From Oscillospiraceae bacterium (GTDB lineage: Bacteria; Bacillota; Clostridia; Oscillospirales; Oscillospiraceae): 13,202 nt of DNA. Under the pieces are notes generated by a model. The model worked only from the letters and a program-made list of their open reading frames with translations, did no database searches and was not told the DNA's origin. Position 1 is the stretch's first letter. Each line of letters opens with the position of its first letter. Below are positions 1 through 6,342 of this stretch, one piece after another. The position numbers and the translations under genes are program-made. The stretch lies in contig JAHHRT010000038.1 of assembly GCA_020025615.1 (NCBI GenBank), positions 1 through 13,202 of the forward strand, written 5' to 3'.

Positions 1-3
1 GCA

Positions 4-1359
4 TTAGCGCTCGGAGTTGCCGAAGTTCACAGAGGTGTCGCCCAGTTCGTTGACACCGAACTCGTAATCCTTGCCGGGCAGAATGGCGTTGAGGGCAATG
101 CCTACCAGAGCGGCTACAGCCAGGCCGGACAGGCTGATGGTAACAGCGCCGATGGGAATCACAATGGAGCCGTTGTAGGTGACACCCACAGCCAGACCCA
201 TAATCATAGCAGCAATGAGAACGTTGCGGCTCTTGGTGAAGTCAACCTGGTTTTCAACCACATTCCGAACACCAACAGCGGAGATCATGCCGTAGAGCAC
301 CAGGCTCACACCGCCCATGGTAGCCACAGGCATAGCAACGATGAGGGCTGCAAACTTGGGGCAGAAGGACAGAATGATGGCAAACCATGCAGCCAGGCGG
401 ATGACCTTGGGATCATAGACCTTGCTGAGAGCCAGAACGCCGGTGTTCTCACCGTAGGTGGTGTTGGCAGGTGCACCGAAGAGGGCTGCAACTGCGGTTG
501 CAAGGCCGTCGCCGGTGAGGGTGCGATGGAGGCCGGGGTCAGCCACATAGCTCTTGCCAACGGTGGAGGAAATGGCGCACATATCACCGATGTGCTCCAC
601 AATGGTAGCCAGGGAAATGGGGGCAATGGTAACCACAGCAGTGATCAGCATACCGCTGTCAAAATCTTTGCCGAAGATGGACAGGGCAGTGTTCTCCCAG
701 ATCACAGGCAGGCCGAACCAGCGTGCATTTGCTACAGTCTCAGCGACATGGGCTCTTGCGGCGGGATCAATCACCATAGCCATCAGGTAGGAGCCAACCA
801 CACCCAGCAGAATGGGGACGATCTTCACCATGCCCTTGCCCCAGACGTTGCAGACAATGACAATGATAATGGCGGTAGCAGCCACCCACCAGTTGCTGCG
901 GCTGTTGGCAATGGCGGAGCCAGCCAGGGAAAGACCAATGCAGATGATGATGGGGCCAGTGACAATGGGGGGGAAGTAGCGCATGACCTTTCTGGCACCG
1001 AACTGCTTAAAGAAGAAAGCCAGAATCAGGTACACAAGACCGGCAACGGCAACGCCGAAGCAGGAGTAGGTCAGGGGAATGTTCTGACCGGAGGCGGTGA
1101 CCAGACCGTAAGCGCCCAGGAAGGCGAAGGAAGAGCCCAGGAAAGCGGGAACCTTCCGACCGGTGATCAGGTGGAACAGCAGGGTGCCGAGACCGGCAAA
1201 GAACAGGGTGGTGGATACGTTGAGGCCGGTGATGGCAGGGACCAGAACCGTTGCGCCGAACATGGCGAACAGGTGCTGAAGACCCAGGAGCATCATCTTG
1301 GGGGCGCCCAGTGAAGTGGCGTCATAGACTGCGTCCGTGTTTTTTTCGGGAGTAGACAT
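4..1359 (-). CDS. uraA: NCS2-family uracil permease (uracil/xanthine:proton symporter)
   Basis: A 451-residue polytopic membrane protein that should import uracil (possibly another nucleobase) with protons across the cytoplasmic membrane for pyrimidine salvage. NCS2 marks visible in the translation: the QH pair at residues 28-29 in TM1, the TM3 segment VPAFLGSSFAF (70-80), the TM8 segment with VEHIGD (254-259), and the TM10 signature NTTYGENTG (299-307). E255 and E304 match the two glutamates that bind uracil in E. coli UraA. Length and roughly 14 hydrophobic segments fit the family. The ATG at 1357-1359 is preceded by a GAAAGGATG-type ribosome binding site. It is transcribed alone, divergently from the secreted hydrolase, and has a leader terminator. 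Position 259 is Asp where I recall a substrate-site His (H245) in E. coli UraA, so the exact substrate is less certain than the family. Confidence 0.93.
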   Translation of the reverse strand: MSTPEKNTDAVYDATSLGAPKMMLLGLQHLFAMFGATVLVPAITGLNVSTTLFFAGLGTLLFHLITGRKVPAFLGSSFAFLGAYGLVTASGQNIPLTYSCFGVAVAGLVYLILAFFFKQFGARKVMRYFPPIVTGPIIICIGLSLAGSAIANSRSNWWVAATAIIIVIVCNVWGKGMVKIVPILLGVVGSYLMAMVIDPAARAHVAETVANARWFGLPVIWENTALSIFGKDFDSGMLITAVVTIAPISLATIVEHIGDMCAISSTVGKSYVADPGLHRTLTGDGLATAVAALFGAPANTTYGENTGVLALSKVYDPKVIRLAAWFAIILSFCPKFAALIVAMPVATMGGVSLVLYGMISAVGVRNVVENQVDFTKSRNVLIAAMIMGLAVGVTYNGSIVIPIGAVTISLSGLAVAALVGIALNAILPGKDYEFGVNELGDTSVNFGNSER

Positions 1360-1385
1360 AGTAACATCCTTTCTCTCTTCTCCGC

Positions 1386-1426
1386 AAAAAAGGGGCGTTT
1401 CTGGAATAACTTCCGAAATACGCCCC
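1386..1426 (-). terminator. Intrinsic terminator in the uraA leader (probable attenuator)
   Basis: Read on the minus strand, GGGGCGT pairs perfectly with ACGCCCC. Inside it, GGAA pairs with TTCC around a GTTA loop, and six U residues (1391 down to 1386) follow. The hairpin lies about 20 nt after the predicted transcription start and ends 27 nt before the uraA ATG. It therefore sits inside the leader rather than after a gene; the only gene beyond it points the other way. This suggests transcription attenuation. I do not see a convincing PyrR site or a known riboswitch. Confidence 0.72.
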
Positions 1427-1443
1427 GTTCTCGCGTGATTATT

Positions 1444-1489
1444 ATCTCTGCTAGTATACCTTCTTTTACCAGGAAAAGCAAGCAGAGAT
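1444..1489. repeat. Perfect 9-bp inverted repeat flanking the uraA promoter
   Basis: ATCTCTGCT at 1444-1452 and its exact reverse complement AGCAGAGAT at 1481-1489 bracket the core promoter. One arm starts at the base next to the -10 box, and the other touches the outer edge of the -35 box. The arms are 28 bp apart (37 bp centre to centre). Most of the repeat lies outside the transcript, so it would act as DNA, possibly as a two-site operator. This role is inferred from position only. Confidence 0.45.
1453..1481 (-). promoter_or_regulatory. uraA sigma-A-type promoter
   Basis: On the minus strand the -35 box is TTGCTT (1481-1476) and the -10 box is TATACT (1458-1453), with a 17-bp spacer. Transcription should start near 1446, giving a leader of about 87 nt that includes the terminator hairpin. 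Confidence 0.7.
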
Positions 1490-1585
1490 CCGCAGAGGTG
1501 CAGCCAAATTATCGCACCGCACAGCTCCTTTTTTTGTGGATTGTGTATTCGGAAAAAGCCAAAAAAATCTTAATTATTTCTGTGG

Positions 1586-1614
1586 TTGAGATCTGCCGAA
1601 ATATGTGATAAAAT
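1586..1614 (+). promoter_or_regulatory. Promoter of the secreted C39-like/SleB gene
   Basis: TTGAGA (1586-1591), a 17-bp spacer and TAAAAT (1609-1614). The predicted start near 1621 gives a leader of about 40 nt before the ATG at 1661. The rest of the 1360-1660 intergenic region holds the uraA control elements and an AT-rich stretch (about 1530-1585) in which I see nothing further. Confidence 0.6.
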
Positions 1615-1660
1615 AGTAAACGACAATTTTTGCAGGCTTATTCGGTGAAGGGAGGTTCTT

Positions 1661-2935
1661 ATGAAAAAGAGAAGTGCAGCGCTTCTGGCGGCGCTCAGCC
1701 TGATGCCAGTGCTGATACGCCCTGCCTGTGCCGTGCAGCGCCTTCCTGAACCAACCGCAACCAAAACAGCGCCGGCTGCGGTGCCGGAGACGGTACCGAA
1801 AACCACATTGGAGACGGCGCCTGTGACTGCACCGGAAACCACGCCGGAGACAGTACCTGCAACTGCACCGGAAACCACGCCGGAGACGGTGCCTGCGACT
1901 GCGCCGGAAACCACGCCGGAGGCGATACCTGCGACTGTGTTGGAAGCCACGTCGAAGGCGGTGCCTGAGACTGTCCCGGAAACCACACCGGAAGAGGAGC
2001 AGCCATCGGAATTTCCCGATTTTCCCCAGTACTTCCAGAACGACTACCCGGATACCATATACGGCACGGGTACCGTTGCCACCAGCGGCTGCGGTATTAC
2101 CGCCCTTGCCATGGTTGCCAGCTATATGACTGACCATGCCTACACCCCGGCGGAGCTGGCGCGGTATTTCGGGGATACTGCCGACAATAACATTGCGCGA
2201 ATGGAATATGGCTGCGATGCTCTGGAGCTTGCCTGGCACAAATCGAAAGACTGGAACGAAACCTATGGGGCTTTGGAGGATGGCAAGGTTGCCATTGTGC
2301 TCATGTCGCACAAATCCCTGTTCGCCGGCTCCCAGCATTTTCTGGTGCTGGCAGGACTGACACCGGAGGGAGACATTTTCGTTCGCGATCCGGAGCGGCG
2401 CAACTATGACAACTGGAAGTTAAAGCGGGGCTACAGTGAAGGTTTCCACCCCGGAGACCTGCTCTACGGTTATAGCAGTGCCTGGATTTTTGACAAGGAC
2501 GCTATGCCGGAGGAACCCTTTCTCTATTATGAGCCGGAACCGGTTCGGGGAGATCCCCGATACCCGGAGATCCAGCTGACGGACGGAGAAATCGACCTTC
2601 TGGCCCGGATGGTTTGGACAGAGGCCAGGGGCGAAAGCTACGAGGGACAGCAGGCCGTTGCCGAGGTGGTCCTGAACCGTATGGCATCTTCTGAGTTTCC
2701 CAACACCCTCAAGGGGGTTATCTTTGCCCAGGGACAGTTCCGCTCCGCAGAGCTGCTGGACCAGGCCAGACCTTATCAGGCCCAATATCAGGCGGTGGAA
2801 AACGCACTGCTGGGGCCCTATGTGCTCCCGAAAACCGTAGTGCATTTCGCTTCCTACCCGGTCAACGACAACGTGTGGGATACCATCGGCGGACATATCT
2901 TCTGCCACAGTGCGTCCTATGAGGACTGCGGTTGA
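1661..2935 (+). CDS. Secreted C39-like peptidase / SleB-type cell-wall hydrolase fusion protein
   Basis: A 424-residue exported protein probably acting on the cell wall or on extracellular peptides. Residues 1-24 are a signal peptide (MKKR start, hydrophobic core, ACA cleavage site before V25). Residues about 30-112 are a Pro/Thr/Glu-rich linker with 12-residue repeats (TAPETTPETVPA type). Residues about 120-275 resemble the Peptidase_C39_2 (C39-like papain-fold) family: Q126 in QNDYP, candidate nucleophile C144 in SGCGITALAM, H226 in QHFLVLAG and D243 in VRDP. Residues about 306-424 resemble the SleB/CwlJ hydrolase family (Hydrolase_2), with WTEARGES (candidate catalytic E321) and AVAEVVLNR followed by FPNTLKGVI. 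No membrane anchor or sorting signal is visible at the C terminus. The start has a GGGAGG site 5 nt upstream, and the gene appears monocistronic. Catalytic roles are assigned by family analogy; target and partner are unknown. Confidence 0.82.
   Translation: MKKRSAALLAALSLMPVLIRPACAVQRLPEPTATKTAPAAVPETVPKTTLETAPVTAPETTPETVPATAPETTPETVPATAPETTPEAIPATVLEATSKAVPETVPETTPEEEQPSEFPDFPQYFQNDYPDTIYGTGTVATSGCGITALAMVASYMTDHAYTPAELARYFGDTADNNIARMEYGCDALELAWHKSKDWNETYGALEDGKVAIVLMSHKSLFAGSQHFLVLAGLTPEGDIFVRDPERRNYDNWKLKRGYSEGFHPGDLLYGYSSAWIFDKDAMPEEPFLYYEPEPVRGDPRYPEIQLTDGEIDLLARMVWTEARGESYEGQQAVAEVVLNRMASSEFPNTLKGVIFAQGQFRSAELLDQARPYQAQYQAVENALLGPYVLPKTVVHFASYPVNDNVWDTIGGHIFCHSASYEDCG
1826..1999 (+). 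repeat. In-frame 36-bp tandem repeats (12-residue PETT linker)
   Basis: Three near-identical 36-bp units occupy 1826-1861, 1862-1897 and 1898-1933. A degenerate unit (1934-1969) and a partial unit (1970-1999) follow, and related Pro/Glu/Thr coding sequence lies just upstream. The unit is a multiple of three, so gain or loss of copies would lengthen or shorten the linker without a frameshift. The first two units differ only at two or three third-codon positions, which points to recent duplication. Confidence 0.85.
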
Positions 2936-2990
2936 TTAAAAACCGGGGATGCCTGATTTTGGCAGGATTCCCTGTACGATATGGTTAAAA

Positions 2991-3026
2991 TTATCCGGCG
3001 GGATCGATTCTGATCCCGCCGGATAA
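2991..3026. terminator. Bidirectional terminator between convergent genes
   Basis: TTATCCGGCGGGATC (2991-3005) pairs over all 15 bp with GATCCCGCCGGATAA (3012-3026) around a 6-nt loop. On the minus strand the stem is followed directly by TTTT, a good intrinsic terminator for the DUF4349 gene. On the plus strand the U-rich tail is displaced (CTTTT at 3031-3035), so termination of the hydrolase gene may be weaker. Confidence 0.82.
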
Positions 3027-3071
3027 ACTGCTTTTCCGGGTGGAAGCGATCCTCAACTTCCCGGATAGGAT

Positions 3072-4073
3072 TTACTTTTCCTTGTTTTTCGGGGGAAACG
3101 GCGCAAAATCCTGAGAATCTGCCTGGACCGGCGGAACAGGCGGTGCAGAGGGTGCACCGGGCACATTTCCGTCGGGACCCGCCATTGGCTTCTTGCCGAT
3201 GGCCTTCTTGTTCTTGTTTCTCTTTTCAATGGCCCGAATCACCAAGGCAATCAGAACGATGATCACGCCCCATACCACCAGGTAGGGAGACTTTACAATG
3301 ATCCACACGAACAGGTCCACCAGGCTTCCCTTTACGCCCACCAGGCTGCTGCGGAAGCCGCCGGAGATTCGCTCCCAAAGGGTGGGTTCCACCGGGGTAT
3401 ACTCCGTTACCTCTTCCAGGTTCAGATGGATGGTGGCAAAGTCAATCTGGTTGTCATAGGTGCGAAGCCGGGAAGTGATCCGCTCCATTTCATAGTGGAC
3501 CTCGGTGAGCCGCTTTTCAATTTCCAGCAGGTCCGACATATTCTCGGCGTTTTCCATCAGCGCCATGAGCCGGGCTTCCTCGATTTTCAGCGCCTCCAGC
3601 CGGGTTTCGTTGTCCACATAGCTGAGGGTCACATCCTCCAGATTCCTGGAGCTGGACACCACATTGGAGGCTTCCGACACGGCCTCAGTAAAGGCGTCTA
3701 CCTGCGCTACGGGAATCCGCACCGTAAGCTCGGCACTGCGATACCGGGATTTGCTGCCGGAACCGTTATAGACATTCTGATCCTCGATGTAGCCGCCCAG
3801 GGCCGCAACCTGGTCATAGACCCCGTCCAGCAGAGAATCCAGATCTTCGGTTTCCCCGTGGATTTCTCCGGTGATGATCCACTTGCGGTTTTCCGGCGGT
3901 TGGACGCTGCCGGGCCTGCCTGCATCCCGCAGAGACACATCCTCCTGGGCATAGGCCTTCTCGGGCTGTGCAGCAGGGCTGCCAGCGGCGCTTTTCGATG
4001 AACCACAGCCTGCCAGCAGGGCGGCAAGGAGCATAAGGGCCATGAAAAGCGACAAATAACGTTTCCTCTTCAT
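3072..4073 (-). CDS. DUF4349-domain lipoprotein with C-terminal membrane segment
   Basis: A 333-residue envelope protein of unknown function. The start at 4071-4073 is chosen because AAAGGAGG lies 8 nt upstream and a lipoprotein signal begins there. The reading frame extends further upstream to 4208, but that part lacks a ribosome binding site and crosses the promoter. LLAALLAGC puts the lipidated cysteine at C23. A low-complexity stretch follows, then the DUF4349 body (about 65-280). This includes the region around GEIHGET, the strand segment AELTVRIP (114-121), and a charged, probably coiled-coil helix (about 155-205). DNQIDFATIHLNL (208-220) leads to a hydrophobic membrane helix (about 263-281) and a basic, then Pro-rich tail (about 284-333). 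That order is typical of DUF4349 proteins. The protein is likely held in the membrane at both ends. Nothing ties it to nucleoside metabolism beyond sharing a divergent promoter region with tdk. Confidence 0.85.
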   Translation of the reverse strand: MKRKRYLSLFMALMLLAALLAGCGSSKSAAGSPAAQPEKAYAQEDVSLRDAGRPGSVQPPENRKWIITGEIHGETEDLDSLLDGVYDQVAALGGYIEDQNVYNGSGSKSRYRSAELTVRIPVAQVDAFTEAVSEASNVVSSSRNLEDVTLSYVDNETRLEALKIEEARLMALMENAENMSDLLEIEKRLTEVHYEMERITSRLRTYDNQIDFATIHLNLEEVTEYTPVEPTLWERISGGFRSSLVGVKGSLVDLFVWIIVKSPYLVVWGVIIVLIALVIRAIEKRNKNKKAIGKKPMAGPDGNVPGAPSAPPVPPVQADSQDFAPFPPKNKEK

Positions 4074-4107
4074 ACGCGGGGCCTCCTTTATGTTTTTGGT
4101 GAATTTC

Positions 4108-4136
4108 AGTATAGCAAACCTTTTTGGGGATTTCAA
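4108..4136 (-). promoter_or_regulatory. Promoter of the DUF4349 lipoprotein gene
   Basis: On the minus strand, TTGAAA (4136-4131), a 17-bp spacer and TATACT (4113-4108). The predicted start is near 4101, about 28 nt before the ATG. This placement supports the downstream start at 4073. Confidence 0.72.
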
Positions 4137-4171
4137 CCAGGGAATTGTGAACACCAACCAGAAAGTGGTTG
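4134..4171. repeat. CAACCA-type repeats between the divergent promoters
   Basis: CAACCAG occurs at 4134-4140 and again at 4155-4161, exactly 21 bp (two helical turns) apart. The inverse, TGGTTG, lies at 4166-4171 and forms a 6-bp inverted repeat with the second copy around a 5-bp spacer. The outer copies overlap the -35 boxes of the DUF4349 and tdk promoters. A shared regulator site is possible, but part of the similarity comes from the TTG of the -35 boxes themselves. Confidence 0.35.
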
Positions 4172-4197
4172 CAAAATGATTGGGTTTTGGGTATAAT
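4169..4197 (+). promoter_or_regulatory. Promoter of the tdk-deo operon
   Basis: TTGCAA (4169-4174), a 17-bp spacer and a consensus TATAAT (4192-4197). The start should be near 4204, about 21 nt before the tdk ATG. No other convincing promoter was seen before cdd, so this one probably drives tdk-deoC-deoD-deoB. Confidence 0.75.
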
Positions 4198-4224
4198 GAT
4201 AGAATCAATTTGAGGAGTAGAAAG

Positions 4225-4830
4225 ATGGCAAAGCTTTATTTCAAATATGGAGCCATGGGGTCCAGTAAAACGGCTCAGGCTCTGATTACAAAGTATAATT
4301 ATGAAGAGAACGACCTGCGGGTCTGGCTGATCAAACCCAGCGCAGACACCCGGGACGGCAAGCAGATTCTTCGCAGCCGTATCGGTCTGGAGGCACAGGT
4401 AGAGGTCATTCCCCCGGATATGGACGTCCGGGAACAGTTTCGCAAGACCCAGGAGGGCTGCTGCGATGTGATTATCGTAGACGAGTGCCAGTTCCTCACC
4501 GAGGAGCAGATTGATCAGCTACGGGAGATTGTGGATGACTGCGACATCCCGGTTATGTGCTTCGGACTGCGGACCGACTTCCAAACAAAGCTTTTCCCCG
4601 GCAGCCTCCGCCTGATGGAGATTGCGGATACCATTCAGGAAATCAAAACCATCTGTGACTGCGGCGCAAAGGCCACGGTCAACGCTCGAATTGACAGCAG
4701 CGGTCATATTATCACCCACGGTGCCCAGGTGGTGCTGGGGGGCAATGACAGCTACATTGCGATGTGCCACCGGTGCTACATCCGCGGAATCCGGGAGCAT
4801 AGGGTTATTCAGCTGCACGGCAGCAAATAA
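4225..4830 (+). CDS. tdk: Thymidine kinase (type II, zinc-containing)
   Basis: A 201-residue cytosolic kinase that phosphorylates thymidine (and deoxyuridine) to the 5'-monophosphate with ATP for salvage. The P-loop GAMGSSKTA is at residues 9-17, and the Walker B/catalytic segment IIVDECQF is at 83-90 (E87 as likely base). The zinc-binding cysteines are CDC (C144, C146) and CHRC (C181, C184), the arrangement of the TK1-like tetrameric family. Its length is usual for bacterial Tdk. The ATG at 4225 is chosen because TGAGGAG lies about 7 nt upstream; an in-frame upstream ATG at 4180 falls inside the promoter and would add 15 residues unlike the family. It is the first gene of the salvage operon, 35 nt before deoC. 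Confidence 0.95.
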   Translation: MAKLYFKYGAMGSSKTAQALITKYNYEENDLRVWLIKPSADTRDGKQILRSRIGLEAQVEVIPPDMDVREQFRKTQEGCCDVIIVDECQFLTEEQIDQLREIVDDCDIPVMCFGLRTDFQTKLFPGSLRLMEIADTIQEIKTICDCGAKATVNARIDSSGHIITHGAQVVLGGNDSYIAMCHRCYIRGIREHRVIQLHGSK

Positions 4831-4865
4831 CCGTCACATATTGATATATAAAGGAGTATACGATT

Positions 4866-5552
4866 ATGGAACTGGAAAAGATTCTTGCAGCCTGCGACCA
4901 CACGCTGCTGGCTCAGACCGCTACCTGGCCTGAGATTAAGGCTGTCTGTGATGATGGCATGAAATATCACGTTGCTTCCGTCTGCATCCCCGCCTGCTTT
5001 GTGAAGCAGGCCAAGGAATATGTGGGCGACAAGCTGACCATCTGCACCGTCATTGGCTTCCCCAATGGCTACGCCACCACCGCCGCCAAGTGCTTCATGG
5101 CCTCCGATGCCGTGGACAACGGTGCCGCAGAGGTGGACATGGTCATCAACATCGGCTGGGTCAAGGAAGGCCGCTTTGATGCCGTCCGTGAGGAAATCGC
5201 CGCTGTAAAGGCCGCCTGCAAGGGCAACATTCTGAAGGTCATCATTGAAACCTGCCTGCTCACCAAGGAAGAGAAAATCGCCATGTGCAAGGTGGTTTCC
5301 GAATCCGGTGCAGACTTCATCAAGACCTCTACCGGCTTCTCCAAGGGCGGCGCAACCTTCGAGGACATTGCCCTCTTTAAGGAGCACGTGGCTCCCCATG
5401 TGAAGATCAAGGCCGCCGGCGGTATTTCCAGCCTGGACGATGCCGCAGAGTTCATCCGCCTGGGTGCTGACCGTCTGGGCACCTCTCGGATTGTCAAGAT
5501 TGCAAAGGCTATGGAGGCAGGCGAAACTGCCAAGAACGACGGAAGCTACTAA
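4866..5552 (+). CDS. deoC: Deoxyribose-phosphate aldolase
   Basis: A 228-residue class I aldolase of the TIM-barrel DeoC family. It cleaves 2-deoxyribose-5-phosphate to acetaldehyde and glyceraldehyde-3-phosphate, the last step in feeding deoxynucleoside sugar into glycolysis. Visible marks: DHTLL near the N terminus (11-15), EVDMVINIG (89-97) with the conserved Asp D91, FIKTSTGF (151-158) with the Schiff-base lysine K153, and VKIKAAGGI (179-187) with the second catalytic lysine K182. Length fits the family. AAGGAG lies 9 nt before the ATG. It is co-directional and close to tdk and deoD (35- and 19-nt gaps), consistent with one operon. Confidence 0.96.
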   Translation: MELEKILAACDHTLLAQTATWPEIKAVCDDGMKYHVASVCIPACFVKQAKEYVGDKLTICTVIGFPNGYATTAAKCFMASDAVDNGAAEVDMVINIGWVKEGRFDAVREEIAAVKAACKGNILKVIIETCLLTKEEKIAMCKVVSESGADFIKTSTGFSKGGATFEDIALFKEHVAPHVKIKAAGGISSLDDAAEFIRLGADRLGTSRIVKIAKAMEAGETAKNDGSY

Positions 5553-5571
5553 GAAAACGGAGGAAATCACT

Positions 5572-6318
5572 ATGTTTACTACCCCCACCCCCCATATCAG
5601 CGCAAAGCCCGGCGACTTCGGCAAGACCGTCCTCATGCCCGGCGACCCCCTGCGCTCCAAGTTCATCGCTGAAAACTTCCTGGAGAACCCGGTCCTTGTG
5701 AACAACGTCCGGGGTGTTCAGGGCTATACCGGCACCTATCATGGTGTAAAGGTCTCTGTCATGGCCTCCGGCATGGGTATGCCCGCCATTGGCATCTACT
5801 CCCACGAGCTCTATAACGGCTACGGCGTGGAGAACATCATCCGGGTTGGTTCCGCCGGCTCCATCCAGGACGATATCAACCTCTATGACATTGTTCTGGG
5901 CCAGGGTGCCTGCACCGACTCCAACTGGGCCGCTCAGTACCATCTCCCCGGCACCTTCGCTCCCATTGCGGACTTTGACCTGCTGTGTGCGGCTGTGGAT
6001 GCCTGCAAGAAGAACGGTGCTACCTATCATGTGGGTAACATCAACTCTTCCGACACGTTCTACGGCGACCATGTGGGCGTGCCCGAGGGCCTGGACAGCC
6101 TCTACGGCCTGAGAAAGATGGGCGTTATGGCTCTGGAAATGGAAGCCGCGGCCCTCTACATGAACGCTGCCCGGTACGGCAAGCGTGCTCTGTGCATCTG
6201 CACCATCTCCGACCATGTGCTGAAGGGCGTGGAAACCACCCCTGAGGAGCGTCAGACCGCTTTCACCACCATGATGAAGGTCGCTCTGGACGTTGCCGTG
6301 GAAATGGAGAACAAATAA
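5572..6318 (+). CDS. deoD: Purine nucleoside phosphorylase (DeoD type)
   Basis: A 248-residue cytosolic enzyme of the hexameric PNP/UDP family. It splits purine (deoxy)nucleosides with phosphate into base and (deoxy)ribose-1-phosphate, the substrate of the next gene product. DeoD marks: TPHISAKPGDFG (6-17), LMPGDPLRSKFIAE (21-34) with the phosphate-binding loop, RVGSAGSI (91-98), MALEMEAAALY (186-196) with the ribose-binding Glu, and TISDHV (211-216) with the candidate base-activating Asp D214. The ATG at 5572 is preceded by GGAGG 8 nt upstream. The frame is open further upstream to 5440, but that part overlaps deoC and does not resemble the family. The 19-nt gap to deoC supports translation from one message. 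Confidence 0.95.
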   Translation: MFTTPTPHISAKPGDFGKTVLMPGDPLRSKFIAENFLENPVLVNNVRGVQGYTGTYHGVKVSVMASGMGMPAIGIYSHELYNGYGVENIIRVGSAGSIQDDINLYDIVLGQGACTDSNWAAQYHLPGTFAPIADFDLLCAAVDACKKNGATYHVGNINSSDTFYGDHVGVPEGLDSLYGLRKMGVMALEMEAAALYMNAARYGKRALCICTISDHVLKGVETTPEERQTAFTTMMKVALDVAVEMENK

Positions 6319-6342
6319 TCTCTTTTCCGGGAGGAATTTCTC

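Noticed and set aside
526..1314. Plus-strand open frame opposite uraA, rich in Gly, Asn, His and Gln
   Set aside because: It is antisense to a well-supported NCS2 permease, with a composition typical of reading hydrophobic codons backwards.
1386..1426. PyrR-binding site in the uraA leader
   Set aside because: ATTCCAGAAACGCC matches the PyrR loop consensus (ARUCCNGNGAGGYU) only partly, with about four mismatches including the GAGG core, and the leader lacks separate anti-antiterminator and antiterminator stems.
1427..1450. Purine riboswitch start (ATAATCACGCG resembles the first aptamer strand)
   Set aside because: The conserved GUUUCUACC junction and the loop-loop kissing hairpins are missing, and the leader is too short for the aptamer.
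1570..2338. Minus-strand repetitive open frames (Gly/Val/Ser- and Arg-rich) across the hydrolase repeats
   Set aside because: These are antisense readings of the 36-bp repeats. The plus-strand reading has a signal peptide, ribosome binding site, promoter and recognisable domains.
4074..4208. N-terminal extension of the DUF4349 protein
   Set aside because: It runs across a consensus promoter and into the tdk promoter region, lacks a ribosome binding site, and would hide the lipoprotein signal that starts at 4073.
4831..4865. A promoter between tdk and deoC
   Set aside because: The gap is AT-rich but short, and no -35/-10 pair with proper spacing is visible; read-through from tdk explains expression.
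5440..5571. N-terminal extension of DeoD overlapping deoC
   Set aside because: The extension does not match the family, whereas the ATG at 5572 follows GGAGG and gives the usual MFTTPTPHI-like start.
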